64,000 nt of DNA, from NCBI GenBank assembly GCA_944321165.1, contig CALUKE010000004.1, positions 1-64,000 on the forward strand. Reading direction: 5' to 3'. Shown in pieces: positions 1-9,185 of this stretch. The DNA is from an uncultured Odoribacter sp. (GTDB lineage Bacteria > Bacteroidota > Bacteroidia > Bacteroidales > Marinifilaceae). A program made the translations under genes and the position numbers. The number at the start of each line of letters is the position of its first letter. Position 1 is the first letter of the stretch. Below the pieces are notes generated by a model. That model saw only the letters and a list, made by a program, of their open reading frames with translations. It had not been told where the DNA came from and did no database searches.

Positions 1-61
1 TATAGCGTAACGAACGCTATTTCAGCTAATTCGCTACGCTTTACTCAAATTTGCAAATCCG

Positions 62-643
62 CTATGTGTTTATTTTATAAAACAACTGCTGGGCTGAAAC
101 ATAAGAATCCGGATGCTCTGACACAAACCGCCAAATAACTTGACTCATTTGCTCAGAAATAGGAGCCATTTGAGCTTTTATATGTTCAGCCTGATCTCTG
201 TCTTTTTCCTTTTGATAAGCTTCAGATAAAATTTGAATCTCATCTGTCATCGGCTTCAAAAGACGGGCTAACTCTTGAGCTTCTTCTTGAGTAACGGAAC
301 CTGTCAACACAAAATCTTTCCAATTCTCATTAGAAAATTCCAATTTCATTTCTGTCGGCTCTATCCAAAAATTCACAAAACAGTTTTTCATCACCGAACG
401 ATTCTCAAGTTCCTGCTGTAAATAAACCTCAGTTGGTTCGTTGATTCCTCCTCGAAATTCAAACTTTCCATCCTTCATCCAAACAGAATCCATCACCGGC
501 TGTCCTAAACTATCCACATAAGTCAAATAAATCATACCGTCCTCGGCATTTTGCAAGTTCCCTTTCAATACAAATCCGTTATAAGAATCCTGACAAGCCC
601 CCAAAACAACGATAAGAACAATTCCCAAAATATTTTTCATCAT
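62..643 (-). CDS. DUF4369 lipoprotein lacking a thioredoxin domain
   Basis: A lipoprotein signal ends in LGAC (Cys16 or 17), followed by a DUF4369-type beta domain (about residues 24-110) and a helical, Glu/Lys-rich linker. In full-length relatives, such as the 364-aa protein at 31503-32597, the same linker (HPDSYVSA here, NADSYVAA there) leads into a TlpA-like thioredoxin domain. This protein stops at 193 aa, just at that junction, so it has no CxxC. The downstream bases in the window do not resume the frame. It is the last gene of the sigma-FecR-SusCD cluster, 25 nt after the preceding lipoprotein. It is either a genuine short form or a truncation; no catalytic function is implied. Two adjacent ATG codons could start it. 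Confidence 0.75.
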   Translation of the reverse strand: MMKNILGIVLIVVLGACQDSYNGFVLKGNLQNAEDGMIYLTYVDSLGQPVMDSVWMKDGKFEFRGGINEPTEVYLQQELENRSVMKNCFVNFWIEPTEMKLEFSNENWKDFVLTGSVTQEEAQELARLLKPMTDEIQILSEAYQKEKDRDQAEHIKAQMAPISEQMSQVIWRFVSEHPDSYVSAQQLFYKINT

Positions 644-668
644 GACAATTCAAATTTAATCATTAACA

Positions 669-1382
669 TCATCTATTAATCGGCAAGGTCGTTACTTCCA
701 GATCACTTTCCGAAAGCATCACATAATCACCGACAACTGTACTATAATACGGTGTCGTATTCTTTACGGCAAGATATGATTTAAAGCGATAAGTTTTATC
801 AGCCAATAATCCTGAAAGAGTCACCATATAATAATCCTTAGTAATGGTATCATAATAACTTGAAGCAGCTTTTCGATTAGACGATATCGAAGGCTCCGTT
901 CCATCCTGAGTATAAAAAAAACCATATCCGCTCACAACCGAACCAAAAGTTTGGTAAGCAACTTTCAAAGTAACAGAGGAAGATGTCACCGATACGACTT
1001 CTGGAAGCGCAGGTCTGGGTACACCAGCCATCTTCATCACCACATTTTCCCTCATAACAACTTCTTGTCCATTATTTACAAAGACCCGTAATGTATCTTC
1101 TCCCATCATCAAAGTATCTTGTACGCCAAATATCTTGTACTCCCCTGTAGACAATGCCCCAAAAAAGAAAGAACCGTCGTTACGACTCATGGTCCCATGT
1201 AAGGCTCCATTTTCCGCATGCTCGAATACCACAAACACATTTTCGAGTCCGACTCCCGAAGGATCGACCACTTTCCCCGAAATAGCCCCGGTGGGTTCAT
1301 TATACTCCTTCAACGCCTTTTCACAAGCAGTCATTCCCCCAATCAATATACATATCATCAAAATAAACATTTGTTTTTTCAT
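669..1382 (-). CDS. Carboxypeptidase-regulatory-like surface lipoprotein of the SusCD locus
   Basis: A 237-aa protein with a lipoprotein signal (MTAC, Cys20). A carboxypeptidase regulatory-like fold follows (GAISGKVVDPSGVGLENVFV, residues about 32-110), then a fibronectin-type-like beta domain (about 125-237, motif SVTSSSVTLKVAYQTFGSVV). It begins 17 nt after the SusD stop on the same strand, so it is probably co-transcribed. Proteins of this layout are often the third surface component of SusCD loci and may bind ligand or stabilise the complex; that role is inferred. No catalytic motif is visible. Confidence 0.7.
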   Translation of the reverse strand: MKKQMFILMICILIGGMTACEKALKEYNEPTGAISGKVVDPSGVGLENVFVVFEHAENGALHGTMSRNDGSFFFGALSTGEYKIFGVQDTLMMGEDTLRVFVNNGQEVVMRENVVMKMAGVPRPALPEVVSVTSSSVTLKVAYQTFGSVVSGYGFFYTQDGTEPSISSNRKAASSYYDTITKDYYMVTLSGLLADKTYRFKSYLAVKNTTPYYSTVVGDYVMLSESDLEVTTLPINR

Positions 1383-1399
1383 ATCGCTTTATTTTTAGA

Positions 1400-2872
1400 T
1401 TAAATCTTAGGATAGCCTTCATTCTGTTGCATCAATGTATTTACCCGAATCTCTTCTTGCGGTATCGGCTGAATACTCTTCCACATATCCGCTTCAGAAT
1501 TCAAATACCTCTTTTGTCCGATCAAATAACGCATTTGAGTCTGAGGATCGATAAAACGCACAGCAACCGGATATTCGATTCCATTTTCCAAGGCCAGTTC
1601 CAGCAAGTAAGCTTTATAGATTTCATTCAATAAAAGTTCTTTCGAATAATTCTGATTGGGAATTTCCGGATGTCCGGCTCGACTGAACAGATGATCGTTA
1701 ATTAGCGAACGCACAGCAGTGACATCTCCTGTCTTCCGCGCAATCGCTTCGGCTCTCAAAAGGTAAAGTTCCGCAGCCCGCATATAAAATACCTTCGTCG
1801 TCGCTTTTATTTCTTCATTGGTTTTACCGGTTGGAGTCATTTTTTTCACCCCATTGTGATAAATTTGAGAATTGCCTTGCGGAGAATAATTAACAACATC
1901 ACTTTGATACCATTCAAAATATCCGGAATCCCCTTGAATCAGATTCAAGAGAGCAGACGGTAAAAAACCATAATAATCTCCATAACAGAAATTTACCATA
2001 GCTGGCGTATTCCAGGTATCTTTTTGCGACTGAAAGCGGGCAAATATCACTTCCGAAGCCGATGCGCCTTTCGTATAAAGATCTGCCAAAGTACTCTCCA
2101 AGGGATATTTAGCAATCAGTTCTTCGGTCAAAGCCATCACCTCCGTAAAATCTTCTTCGGTCCCCCTCATCATCAATAATTCAGCTTTAAAAGCTTTGGC
2201 AGCATCCCGAGATGCATGATAAGCATCTTTAAAATCAGGACCGTTATCAATCACATAATCCAAATCAGCCAACAATTTCTCATAAGATTCTGCAACACTC
2301 AAACGGGGGGCTATGTGATTACTGACACTGACAGGAACTTCACGATACAACACCCCTTCCGAAGACTCGAGATCCCAAAATTTACAAAATAATCGGAATA
2401 GATAATAATGTCCGAAAAAACGCATGAATCGAGCCTCCGCTATAATCTCCTGCTTCCGGGTTCCATTAAATTTATTGTCAGGACAAAGCTCCACCCGATC
2501 GATCACCCAATTGGCCGCGAGAATCATATTATAGGCTCCTCTCCATTCTTCCAAAATATAAGTATTATCATAAGTAAAATCATTATCGATTAGTTCATAG
2601 TCATATCCGGCACCCTCCGTTTGACCCGTAATGGCAGCACGCCTCGTTCCCCAATATGTCCCGGCCAAATTCGCAAACGATTCTAAATAATAATATTCCC
2701 AATTTTCTCCTTGTAAATAAGAATAAACTCCGGTCAAAGCTACCTCTGCGGAATTCTCGTCCGTCACCACATTTCCATCCACTGTATTATGTTCAGGGAT
2801 CTGCTCATCTAAAATACCTTCGCAAGCCCCAAGGAATAAAACTCCCAGCAATAATTGCAATATATTTCTCAT
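1400..2872 (-). CDS. SusD/RagB-family nutrient-binding outer membrane lipoprotein
   Basis: A 490-aa protein with a clear lipoprotein signal (LFLGAC, Cys17). The helical TPR-like N-terminal half contains the typical segments EARFMRFFGHYYLFRLF and YLLRAEAIARKTGD, and the C-terminal end is of the SusD type (YLIGQKRYLNSEADMWKSIQPIP, then NEGYPKI). SusD proteins sit on the cell surface as a lid over the SusC channel and bind the substrate. It lies 18 nt downstream of SusC. The substrate cannot be predicted, because no polysaccharide-degrading enzyme lies in the visible part of the locus. Confidence 0.93.
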   Translation of the reverse strand: MRNILQLLLGVLFLGACEGILDEQIPEHNTVDGNVVTDENSAEVALTGVYSYLQGENWEYYYLESFANLAGTYWGTRRAAITGQTEGAGYDYELIDNDFTYDNTYILEEWRGAYNMILAANWVIDRVELCPDNKFNGTRKQEIIAEARFMRFFGHYYLFRLFCKFWDLESSEGVLYREVPVSVSNHIAPRLSVAESYEKLLADLDYVIDNGPDFKDAYHASRDAAKAFKAELLMMRGTEEDFTEVMALTEELIAKYPLESTLADLYTKGASASEVIFARFQSQKDTWNTPAMVNFCYGDYYGFLPSALLNLIQGDSGYFEWYQSDVVNYSPQGNSQIYHNGVKKMTPTGKTNEEIKATTKVFYMRAAELYLLRAEAIARKTGDVTAVRSLINDHLFSRAGHPEIPNQNYSKELLLNEIYKAYLLELALENGIEYPVAVRFIDPQTQMRYLIGQKRYLNSEADMWKSIQPIPQEEIRVNTLMQQNEGYPKI

Positions 2873-2890
2873 ACCATACAGACTTTTAAA

Positions 2891-5800
2891 TTAACGAAAC
2901 ATTATTTTTACACCAAAAGTGAAACTTCTCTCCAACGGATAAACGGAATAATCTTCGGCAGCTCCGGAAATCACATTGTCAGAATAACTTTCTATATTCG
3001 TTCCCGGATACTTAGTTAAAGTAAAAACGTTATTAACCGCACCATAAATGTGACAGTTGCTGATTCTCAATTTAGATAGCCATTTAAAGGGCAAATCATA
3101 ACCGATAGTGATATCTGTCAATTTCAAATAGGAGGCATCAAATAAATAATTATCGGAAACAAAATAAGTTTCCCAACCTGCGCCGAAACGCTGACCGAAA
3201 GCATCCGGATTATCCGGTGTCCAGCGATTTAAAGCCATATCCAAACGATTGGAGGGATTATAAAGATTCACATGGAACTGGTCTAACAGACCGGCCCAGT
3301 ATTTTTTGGCTCCGACAGAATATTTCCCTTGCGCCCGGAAAGAGACCTGTTTATAACGGAAATCAATTGCAAAACCGCCATAAAAATCAGGAACGGTTTT
3401 CCCCAAAACAATCCGAGGATCTTTACCATCACCCCCCATTCCATAATAAGCATAAAGATCAGCTTCCGTCATCGCATACGCATATTCTCCCGGTTTATAA
3501 CTCATTCCGTACTCCTTCTCAATAGCCTCGGCCATGGCTTCATTTTTCACAACCCCTAAACTTTTAAAACCATAAAACAAACCGATCGGTTCCCCTTCTT
3601 TCAAAATCGTATTTCCCAAATTCAAGCCCCCTGACACAGAAGAAGTCATATCCCGATCAAGATCCAAGACTTTCCCTTTATTTTTACTAATATTGAAACT
3701 CAAACCCAAAGTCATATCATTGGTTTCAATCGCCTGGGCATATACATCGAATTCTATTCCGTGATTGTGTATTTTTGCCATATTCAGTGTCACATTCGTC
3801 AAACCGGCACTAGGAGCCATGGAATAAGCATACAGCAAACCTTTTGTTTTCTTGGTATAAAATCCCAAAGTTCCCCGAATCCGATTATTCCAGAAACCAT
3901 AATCCATCGCATAATCAGCTTGTACGGTTTCTTCCCATTTTACTTGGTCGTTTCCCACTGCCATCGGAATTGCCCCCGGTTGATCGAAATAGTCTGCATT
4001 CGTAAAACGAGTCCGCCATGTATAACGCCCGATTCGATTATCTCCCGTAACTCCCCAACCGATTCGAAATTTCAGAAAAGAAAGCCCAAAACGGTTATTC
4101 TTCAGAAAATTTTCTTCCGACACAATCCAAGCACCGGCAACAGAAGGGAACCACCCCGCACGATGAGCCGGAGAGAATTTCGAAGAAGCATCCCGACGAA
4201 CAGTAGCTGTCACCAAATAACGATCCAATAATTTATAATTCAAACGTCCATACACAGAGAAATAAGCGGATCTATCGTCACTTCCGCTATTAACGGATAA
4301 TTTTGAAGAACTATAGATCGCATTCTGAATATAATCATCCGGAAAATCCTGATAAGTCTGATCTAAATTACCCGCTTTTTCACGATTGAACGTACTTCCA
4401 AGCATCAGAGATAAATCATGTTTTTCCAGAGTCTTAGTATAATACAATACATTATCAAAAGTCATTTCGTTGGAATAAGAACTTCCCACATCCAAAATAC
4501 CTTTGGCATCATTGTAATATCCTCCGGAACCGTTATAAGTATAACTTCCCCAATACAGCTCCGATTCATCCCTACTTTCCGACCAGGAATAGGTCAGTTG
4601 ATAACGAAGATCTTTTGTCAATAAAACCCGCAAATAACCGGAAAGACTATAAAACATCCGATCAATTCTCTTCGGAGCTTCCTTGGCCAGCTGCAACGGA
4701 TTGTTCAAATAACGTGCATGACCTGTACTATAATACCGATAATAATCTCCATTTTCATCATAAACAGGGATATCGGGCCGGGCCGTCGCCGCTTGGGATA
4801 AACCAGAACCTTCATCCCATCCATTCGGTTCCAGAGAATTCTTTATCTTCTGTTTTGTCCCTGAAAAATGAATGCCCAATTCCAAAAAACGGGCAGCCTT
4901 AATATCCAAATTAGATGTCAAACTGATACGTCGACCGTCATTACCGATAATCCGCCCTTTATCCTCCGTATATCCCAAAGATGTATAGTAAGAAGCATAT
5001 TGATTTCCGCCACGTAAACCCAACGAATGATTATGACTTACAGGCGTTCGGGTCAATACATCCATCCAGTCAGTATTACTATTCCCAAAATATCCGGGAA
5101 CAGCCACCTGTTTATATTCATTGAATGTGCGAAGATCATAATATTGATCAGGCATATCCTGATGAAGTGACTGATAATTATACAAGACGGATTCATATAT
5201 CAGATTCCGGAACTGGTCACCAGTCAATGTCTTCACCGGATTTTCAAAATTCTTGAAAAAAACATTTCCGCTATAATAAATTTCCGGCACTCCTTCCCGA
5301 CCGGATTTTGTGGTAATCATCAATACACCGGCACTACCTTTCGATCCATATATCGCAGCCGCAGAGGCACCTTTCAAGACATCAATATTCTGTACGTCAT
5401 TCGGATTCAGCATATTCAAATCATAATCTTCCGGCATGGGAATATTATCAATTACAATCAAAGGCGAGGCATCTCCTTGTAAAGACGATTCACCTCGAAT
5501 GCGAATCCGAACCCGGTCACCGGGACGTCCCTGTCCTTGCAATATCTCGACACCGGAAACTTGCCCCTGAATCATTTTACCGATATCCGTATAACTCGAC
5601 TTCTCCAACACCTCCTGAGGTATCCGGACAACCGATCCCGTCAAATCTTTTTTCTTAGAGGTTCCATAACCGACCACGACAACTTCATCCATTTCTGCCA
5701 AAGTCTCTTCCAACACCACATCTATTCTCTCTTGTCCCGTATACAAAACCTCTTTTGTCTTCATTCCAACAAATGAAAAAAGTAGTACGATCTGCTCCGT

Positions 5801-6313
5801 TTCCGAAAAAGACAAGGAATACCTTCCCTCGACATCGGTCGCGACCCCCCATTTCGTTCCTTTTATGAGGACCGTAGCCCCTGGAATTGCTTTTCCCTGT
5901 TTATCTTTCACGGTTCCAGAAATCACAATCTTTTTCGAATCAGCTCTTTCTATAGCCTTCGGCTTCACAACAATCACATTACCATTGTATACAAATTCCA
6001 ATGTTTCCTCTCCAAAAATCCGTTTCAACAAATCTTCAACAGATTCATCCGTAGCCGTTACAGACAGATTTTGAAACTGTTGCAAATCTTCCACATTATA
6101 AACAAAATACAAATTCGTCTTTTTCTGGATTTCTTTAAACAACTCCATAACTCCTACATTATGAACCTCCAATGTAACCCGATATTGCGAAAACGTTTTA
6201 GCTGAAATCGCCATATTGGCTACTGTTAGCAAGACAAGCAAAAGCTTCATAACACGAAAAAATTTAGTTAGTTTTCCACCATACAGACAGTGACAGTCCG
6301 ACTTTTTTTTCAT
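2891..6313 (-). CDS. SusC/RagA TonB-dependent transporter with N-terminal STN signalling domain
   Basis: A 1140-aa outer membrane transporter. It has a hydrophobic export signal (about residues 21-38), an STN domain (about 44-118; VGVMELFKEIQKKTNLYFVY) and a carboxypeptidase-like beta domain (ISGTVKDKQGKAIPGATV, 131-205). The plug starts at DEVVVVGYG (209-217) and a long beta-barrel follows, ending FTFGVKIMFR. The STN domain is the part that contacts a FecR anti-sigma factor in the periplasm, so together with the FecR and ECF sigma genes upstream this is probably a trans-envelope induction circuit. It starts 98 nt after the FecR stop; a 9-bp hairpin lies in that gap and no TAnnTTTG box is seen, which fits transcription by the partner sigma factor. 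Confidence 0.95.
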   Translation of the reverse strand: MKKKSDCHCLYGGKLTKFFRVMKLLLVLLTVANMAISAKTFSQYRVTLEVHNVGVMELFKEIQKKTNLYFVYNVEDLQQFQNLSVTATDESVEDLLKRIFGEETLEFVYNGNVIVVKPKAIERADSKKIVISGTVKDKQGKAIPGATVLIKGTKWGVATDVEGRYSLSFSETEQIVLLFSFVGMKTKEVLYTGQERIDVVLEETLAEMDEVVVVGYGTSKKKDLTGSVVRIPQEVLEKSSYTDIGKMIQGQVSGVEILQGQGRPGDRVRIRIRGESSLQGDASPLIVIDNIPMPEDYDLNMLNPNDVQNIDVLKGASAAAIYGSKGSAGVLMITTKSGREGVPEIYYSGNVFFKNFENPVKTLTGDQFRNLIYESVLYNYQSLHQDMPDQYYDLRTFNEYKQVAVPGYFGNSNTDWMDVLTRTPVSHNHSLGLRGGNQYASYYTSLGYTEDKGRIIGNDGRRISLTSNLDIKAARFLELGIHFSGTKQKIKNSLEPNGWDEGSGLSQAATARPDIPVYDENGDYYRYYSTGHARYLNNPLQLAKEAPKRIDRMFYSLSGYLRVLLTKDLRYQLTYSWSESRDESELYWGSYTYNGSGGYYNDAKGILDVGSSYSNEMTFDNVLYYTKTLEKHDLSLMLGSTFNREKAGNLDQTYQDFPDDYIQNAIYSSSKLSVNSGSDDRSAYFSVYGRLNYKLLDRYLVTATVRRDASSKFSPAHRAGWFPSVAGAWIVSEENFLKNNRFGLSFLKFRIGWGVTGDNRIGRYTWRTRFTNADYFDQPGAIPMAVGNDQVKWEETVQADYAMDYGFWNNRIRGTLGFYTKKTKGLLYAYSMAPSAGLTNVTLNMAKIHNHGIEFDVYAQAIETNDMTLGLSFNISKNKGKVLDLDRDMTSSVSGGLNLGNTILKEGEPIGLFYGFKSLGVVKNEAMAEAIEKEYGMSYKPGEYAYAMTEADLYAYYGMGGDGKDPRIVLGKTVPDFYGGFAIDFRYKQVSFRAQGKYSVGAKKYWAGLLDQFHVNLYNPSNRLDMALNRWTPDNPDAFGQRFGAGWETYFVSDNYLFDASYLKLTDITIGYDLPFKWLSKLRISNCHIYGAVNNVFTLTKYPGTNIESYSDNVISGAAEDYSVYPLERSFTFGVKIMFR

Positions 6314-6357
6314 AACTTTGAAAAATTAAAAGGTTAATATTCAGTTTTGACCTTATT

Positions 6358-6391
6358 GAATCCCGGATCGGTTGGCGCTGTACCGGGATTC
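6358..6391 (-). promoter_or_regulatory. Hairpin between fecR-like gene and susC
   Basis: Perfect 9-bp inverted repeat (GAATCCCGG and CCGGGATTC) with a 16-nt loop in the 98-nt gap between the FecR gene and susC. No U-tract follows on the minus strand, so it is a weak terminator at best. It may separate expression of the constitutive sigma/FecR pair from the induced susCD genes. Confidence 0.5.
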
Positions 6392-6411
6392 TTATTTAAG
6401 AAAAACGACAT

Positions 6412-7575
6412 TCAATCAACAATAACCGTCTTGCCTTTCACTTCAAAACGGACATGGGTTGTTTGTTCAATAAGATTCAACATGTCAGCTATTTCCTGAT
6501 AACGAGGCAAACTACCACTAAAACGATAAAAACGAGATACGTTATTTCTAAAAAAGATCTCCACATCATACCACAGAGACAATTCCTCCATAATTTGTTC
6601 TATCGATTTATTTTCAAATACATAAATGCCCGATTTCCATCCGATATAGTTAGATACATCCACATCCTTGACAACAGTTTCTCCAGTTGCCCGATCAAAC
6701 TGAGCCAATTGATTCGGTCTTAATATTCTTTCTTCTCCATCGCCGGATTTAACCGAAATAGATCCTTTCACCAAAGTCGTTTGCACATAATCGGCAACCC
6801 GGGTATTGATATTAAACTCCGTCCCATAGACTTTTATCTCGACATCATCGGTCTGCACAATGAAAGCTCTCTCGCAATCCGAAGCTACCTGAAAATAAGC
6901 TTCTCCCTTCAAATATACCTGTCGTTTAGTCTCGGAGAAATGAATGGGATATCTCAATTCAGAAGCAGAATTTAACCATACTTTCGTTCCATCACTGAGT
7001 ACAATCGCATATTCCCCACCACGAGGAACAATCATCTGATTTTCACCACCAATAGACACATCAATCAGAGAATCCGAATAGATCAGGGAATGATCACGAT
7101 TCTTCACTTTCACACCATCGAAAACTTCCACATCAGTGGTTATCGCATCCAAAGGGACTGTCCTCCCATCCGCAGTTACCAATATAGCCTTTTGTGTACC
7201 AGGAAAAATGGACTCCGAAAATTTGTTATCCGGTAAGTAAGTGTCATCAGAGATTGATTCCGCATGCCACCACCAAAACCAGGCAATCCCCAACGGCAAA
7301 AGAAAAGCAGCAACCATCTTCCAGATTCGCCTCGATCGAATCCGGTGTCTTTTGCGTTCAACCATTGCCAAACGTGCCTCATAAATTGATTTAAAATACT
7401 GAATTTTACGTTTATCCAAACGAAAACTTTCTGAATCCGCCAAGAAAACTTGAACTTCCCGATAAAATTCCCGATGTGCAGAATCTTCTTCTAACCATTC
7501 ATTCAGCCGTTCCTGTTCTTCTTTCGATAAAACAGAATATATACTGCGTTTTAAAAGTATCCAATCAATATCCAT
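6412..7575 (-). CDS. FecR-family anti-sigma factor
   Basis: A 387-aa inner membrane protein. The cytoplasmic N-terminal helical domain (about 1-80) would bind the sigma factor. One membrane span lies at about 86-103 (Trp-rich, WFWWW). The periplasmic FecR domain has the hallmark VPRGGEYAIVLSDGTKVWLN, and a C-terminal DUF4974/STN-like domain (ENKSIEQIMEELSLWYDVEI) could pair with the SusC STN domain. It lies 73 nt downstream of the sigma gene and upstream of susC. The expected role is to hold or activate the sigma factor depending on SusC occupancy. Confidence 0.93.
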   Translation of the reverse strand: MDIDWILLKRSIYSVLSKEEQERLNEWLEEDSAHREFYREVQVFLADSESFRLDKRKIQYFKSIYEARLAMVERKRHRIRSRRIWKMVAAFLLPLGIAWFWWWHAESISDDTYLPDNKFSESIFPGTQKAILVTADGRTVPLDAITTDVEVFDGVKVKNRDHSLIYSDSLIDVSIGGENQMIVPRGGEYAIVLSDGTKVWLNSASELRYPIHFSETKRQVYLKGEAYFQVASDCERAFIVQTDDVEIKVYGTEFNINTRVADYVQTTLVKGSISVKSGDGEERILRPNQLAQFDRATGETVVKDVDVSNYIGWKSGIYVFENKSIEQIMEELSLWYDVEIFFRNNVSRFYRFSGSLPRYQEIADMLNLIEQTTHVRFEVKGKTVIVD

Positions 7576-7648
7576 AGAATCTACTTTTTCTTTCAGACAC
7601 CTCTAAAACACGAAAAACGATCATTTGTTTACACAAATGATAAAAAAA

Positions 7649-8212
7649 TTAAAAAAAAGGCAGAAAAAAAAGAACGACAGCCCAATCATACTCCATAAAA
7701 TGCTGACGTAATTTTTCAATTCCTCGATGAAGTTGGACCCGAACCGTACTTTCTGTCATCCGTAATTCTTGTGCAATTTCTTCTATTCTTTTTCCTTCAA
7801 GAAAACGTTTCTGACAAATTTCCCGGCACTTTTCAGGTAATTCCTGCATCAATTCCTGAATTTTCTTCAATACATCTTCCTCCTCTACCCAATCCATATT
7901 ATCCGACCAAATACAAGCTTCAGCATATAAATTCATCCGTCGGTCTTCCACTTTCCGATCTCGCAAATAATTAAAACAACGATTTCGGACACTATTGAAA
8001 AGATAAGTTTTCAAAGATAATTCATAATTCAGTTGGGAAGATTTCTCATAAAGATTGATAAATACCTCCTGCACAATATCGTTCGCTACATCTTCCCGAA
8101 AAACAATATGAACAGCAAATGAAAAAAGTCTTTCAAAATACTGATCAAACAGCCATGAATAAACTTCCCGTTCGTTTTTTCGCAAAGAACTTATCAATCG
8201 ATCTTCTCTCAT
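7649..8212 (-). CDS. ECF RNA polymerase sigma-70 factor (FecI-like, Bacteroidales expansion type)
   Basis: A 187-aa sigma factor with region 2 (YSWLFDQYFERLFSFAVHIV and VQEVFINLYEKSSQLN) and region 4 (LPEKCREICQKRFLEGKRIEEIAQELRMTESTVRVQLHRGIEKLR). It is the first gene of the minus-strand cluster running through FecR to SusCD, so it probably transcribes susC from an ECF-type promoter. The C-terminal tail is hydrophobic (WAVVLFFLPFF), a feature also seen in relatives. It has its own -7 type promoter upstream. Confidence 0.94.
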   Translation of the reverse strand: MREDRLISSLRKNEREVYSWLFDQYFERLFSFAVHIVFREDVANDIVQEVFINLYEKSSQLNYELSLKTYLFNSVRNRCFNYLRDRKVEDRRMNLYAEACIWSDNMDWVEEEDVLKKIQELMQELPEKCREICQKRFLEGKRIEEIAQELRMTESTVRVQLHRGIEKLRQHFMEYDWAVVLFFLPFF

Positions 8213-8232
8213 ATTTACCTATAATCTAAATA

Positions 8233-8263
8233 CAAAAATATCTTAAATTTTTAACTTGACAAG
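8233..8263 (-). promoter_or_regulatory. Predicted promoter of the ECF sigma gene
   Basis: On the minus strand TATTTTTG (8240-8233) matches the Bacteroidota -7 consensus TAnnTTTG. CTTG (8263-8260) sits 19 nt upstream as an approximate -33 element. The predicted start is about 15 nt before the sigma ATG. Confidence 0.45.
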
Positions 8264-8349
8264 AAAATTTATGAATATCAGATTATTTAATACACACAAA
8301 ATAGAGTTAAAAAGAAAAAATATCCAAAAAGCAATAGGAAAAAATAGAC

Positions 8350-8357
8350 TACATTTG
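8350..8357 (+). promoter_or_regulatory. -7 box for the glycosyltransferase operon
   Basis: TACATTTG matches TAnnTTTG and lies 88 nt before the GT2 start codon. No good -33 box is visible at the usual spacing. Confidence 0.4.
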
Positions 8358-8444
8358 CAATATATTTTTATAAAATTGTAAGAAATTGATTGGAGGAAAG
8401 GGATTAGCTATATGGACAAACAAAGACTCTGAAAAGATCCAATT

Positions 8445-9179
8445 ATGAACAAAACTGCCGATTATCAATTTACCATTGTGATTCCGGTTTACAATGAAGA
8501 AGACAACATTTACTCTTTGGAAGAGAAATTAAACCATTTTCTACCCTCATCCAAATATTCTACTTGCGTACTATTCGTTAATGACGGTTCGACTGACAAG
8601 AGTCCGGAGCGAATTGCAGAGGTCTGCCAGCGACATAAAGACTTCTTTTATCTTTCACTAAAAAAGAATGGAGGTCTCAGTGCCGCGATGAAAGCGGGTA
8701 TAGATGCGACAAATTCGATTTATGTAGGATACATGGATGCGGATTTACAAACAACACCCGAGGATTTCAATCTTTTATTGAATGAGATTGAGGAATACGA
8801 ACTGGTCATGGGAATCCGCACCAACCGAAAAGACAGCTTTTTCAAAAAAATACAATCAAAACTGGCCAATGGTTTTCGCCGTATGATGACCCATGACGGA
8901 GTTCAGGATACCGGTTGTCCATTAAAAGTCATGCACACCGAAAACGCCAAACGTATTCCTTTTTTCACAGGAATTCACCGATTTCTTCCCGCTATGATCC
9001 TTTTACAGGAAGGAAAAATAAAACAGGTACCCGTACATCATTTCCCTCGGACAGCCGGAAAATCCAAATATCATTTGTGGAACAGACTGGTAGCACCGTT
9101 CATTGACTGCTTTGCCTATCGATGGATGAAAAAAAGATACATCCACTATCACATCGCTTCCTCTAATTTATCTGAATAG
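8445..9179 (+). CDS. GT2 family glycosyltransferase, DPM1/ArnC-like
   Basis: A 244-aa cytoplasmic GT-A enzyme. It shows the nucleotide-sugar fold start (FTIVIPVYNEEDNI), FVNDGSTDKSPE, the metal-binding YMDADLQTTPEDF, and a C-terminal half typical of dolichol/undecaprenyl-phosphate sugar transferases (DTGCPLKVM, FPRTAGKSKY). It lacks the C-terminal membrane segments of larger relatives. The next two genes, a tandem LAB_N membrane protein 6 nt downstream and an ArnT-like transferase, suggest a route in which this enzyme charges a polyprenyl phosphate with a sugar that is later moved to an envelope acceptor. Sugar and acceptor are unknown. Confidence 0.88.
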   Translation: MNKTADYQFTIVIPVYNEEDNIYSLEEKLNHFLPSSKYSTCVLFVNDGSTDKSPERIAEVCQRHKDFFYLSLKKNGGLSAAMKAGIDATNSIYVGYMDADLQTTPEDFNLLLNEIEEYELVMGIRTNRKDSFFKKIQSKLANGFRRMMTHDGVQDTGCPLKVMHTENAKRIPFFTGIHRFLPAMILLQEGKIKQVPVHHFPRTAGKSKYHLWNRLVAPFIDCFAYRWMKKRYIHYHIASSNLSE

Positions 9180-9185
9180 TCGTAT

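Noticed and set aside
3761..4231. 156-residue plus-strand frame within susC
   Set aside because: It is a frame shadow of susC with no domain pattern or start signal.
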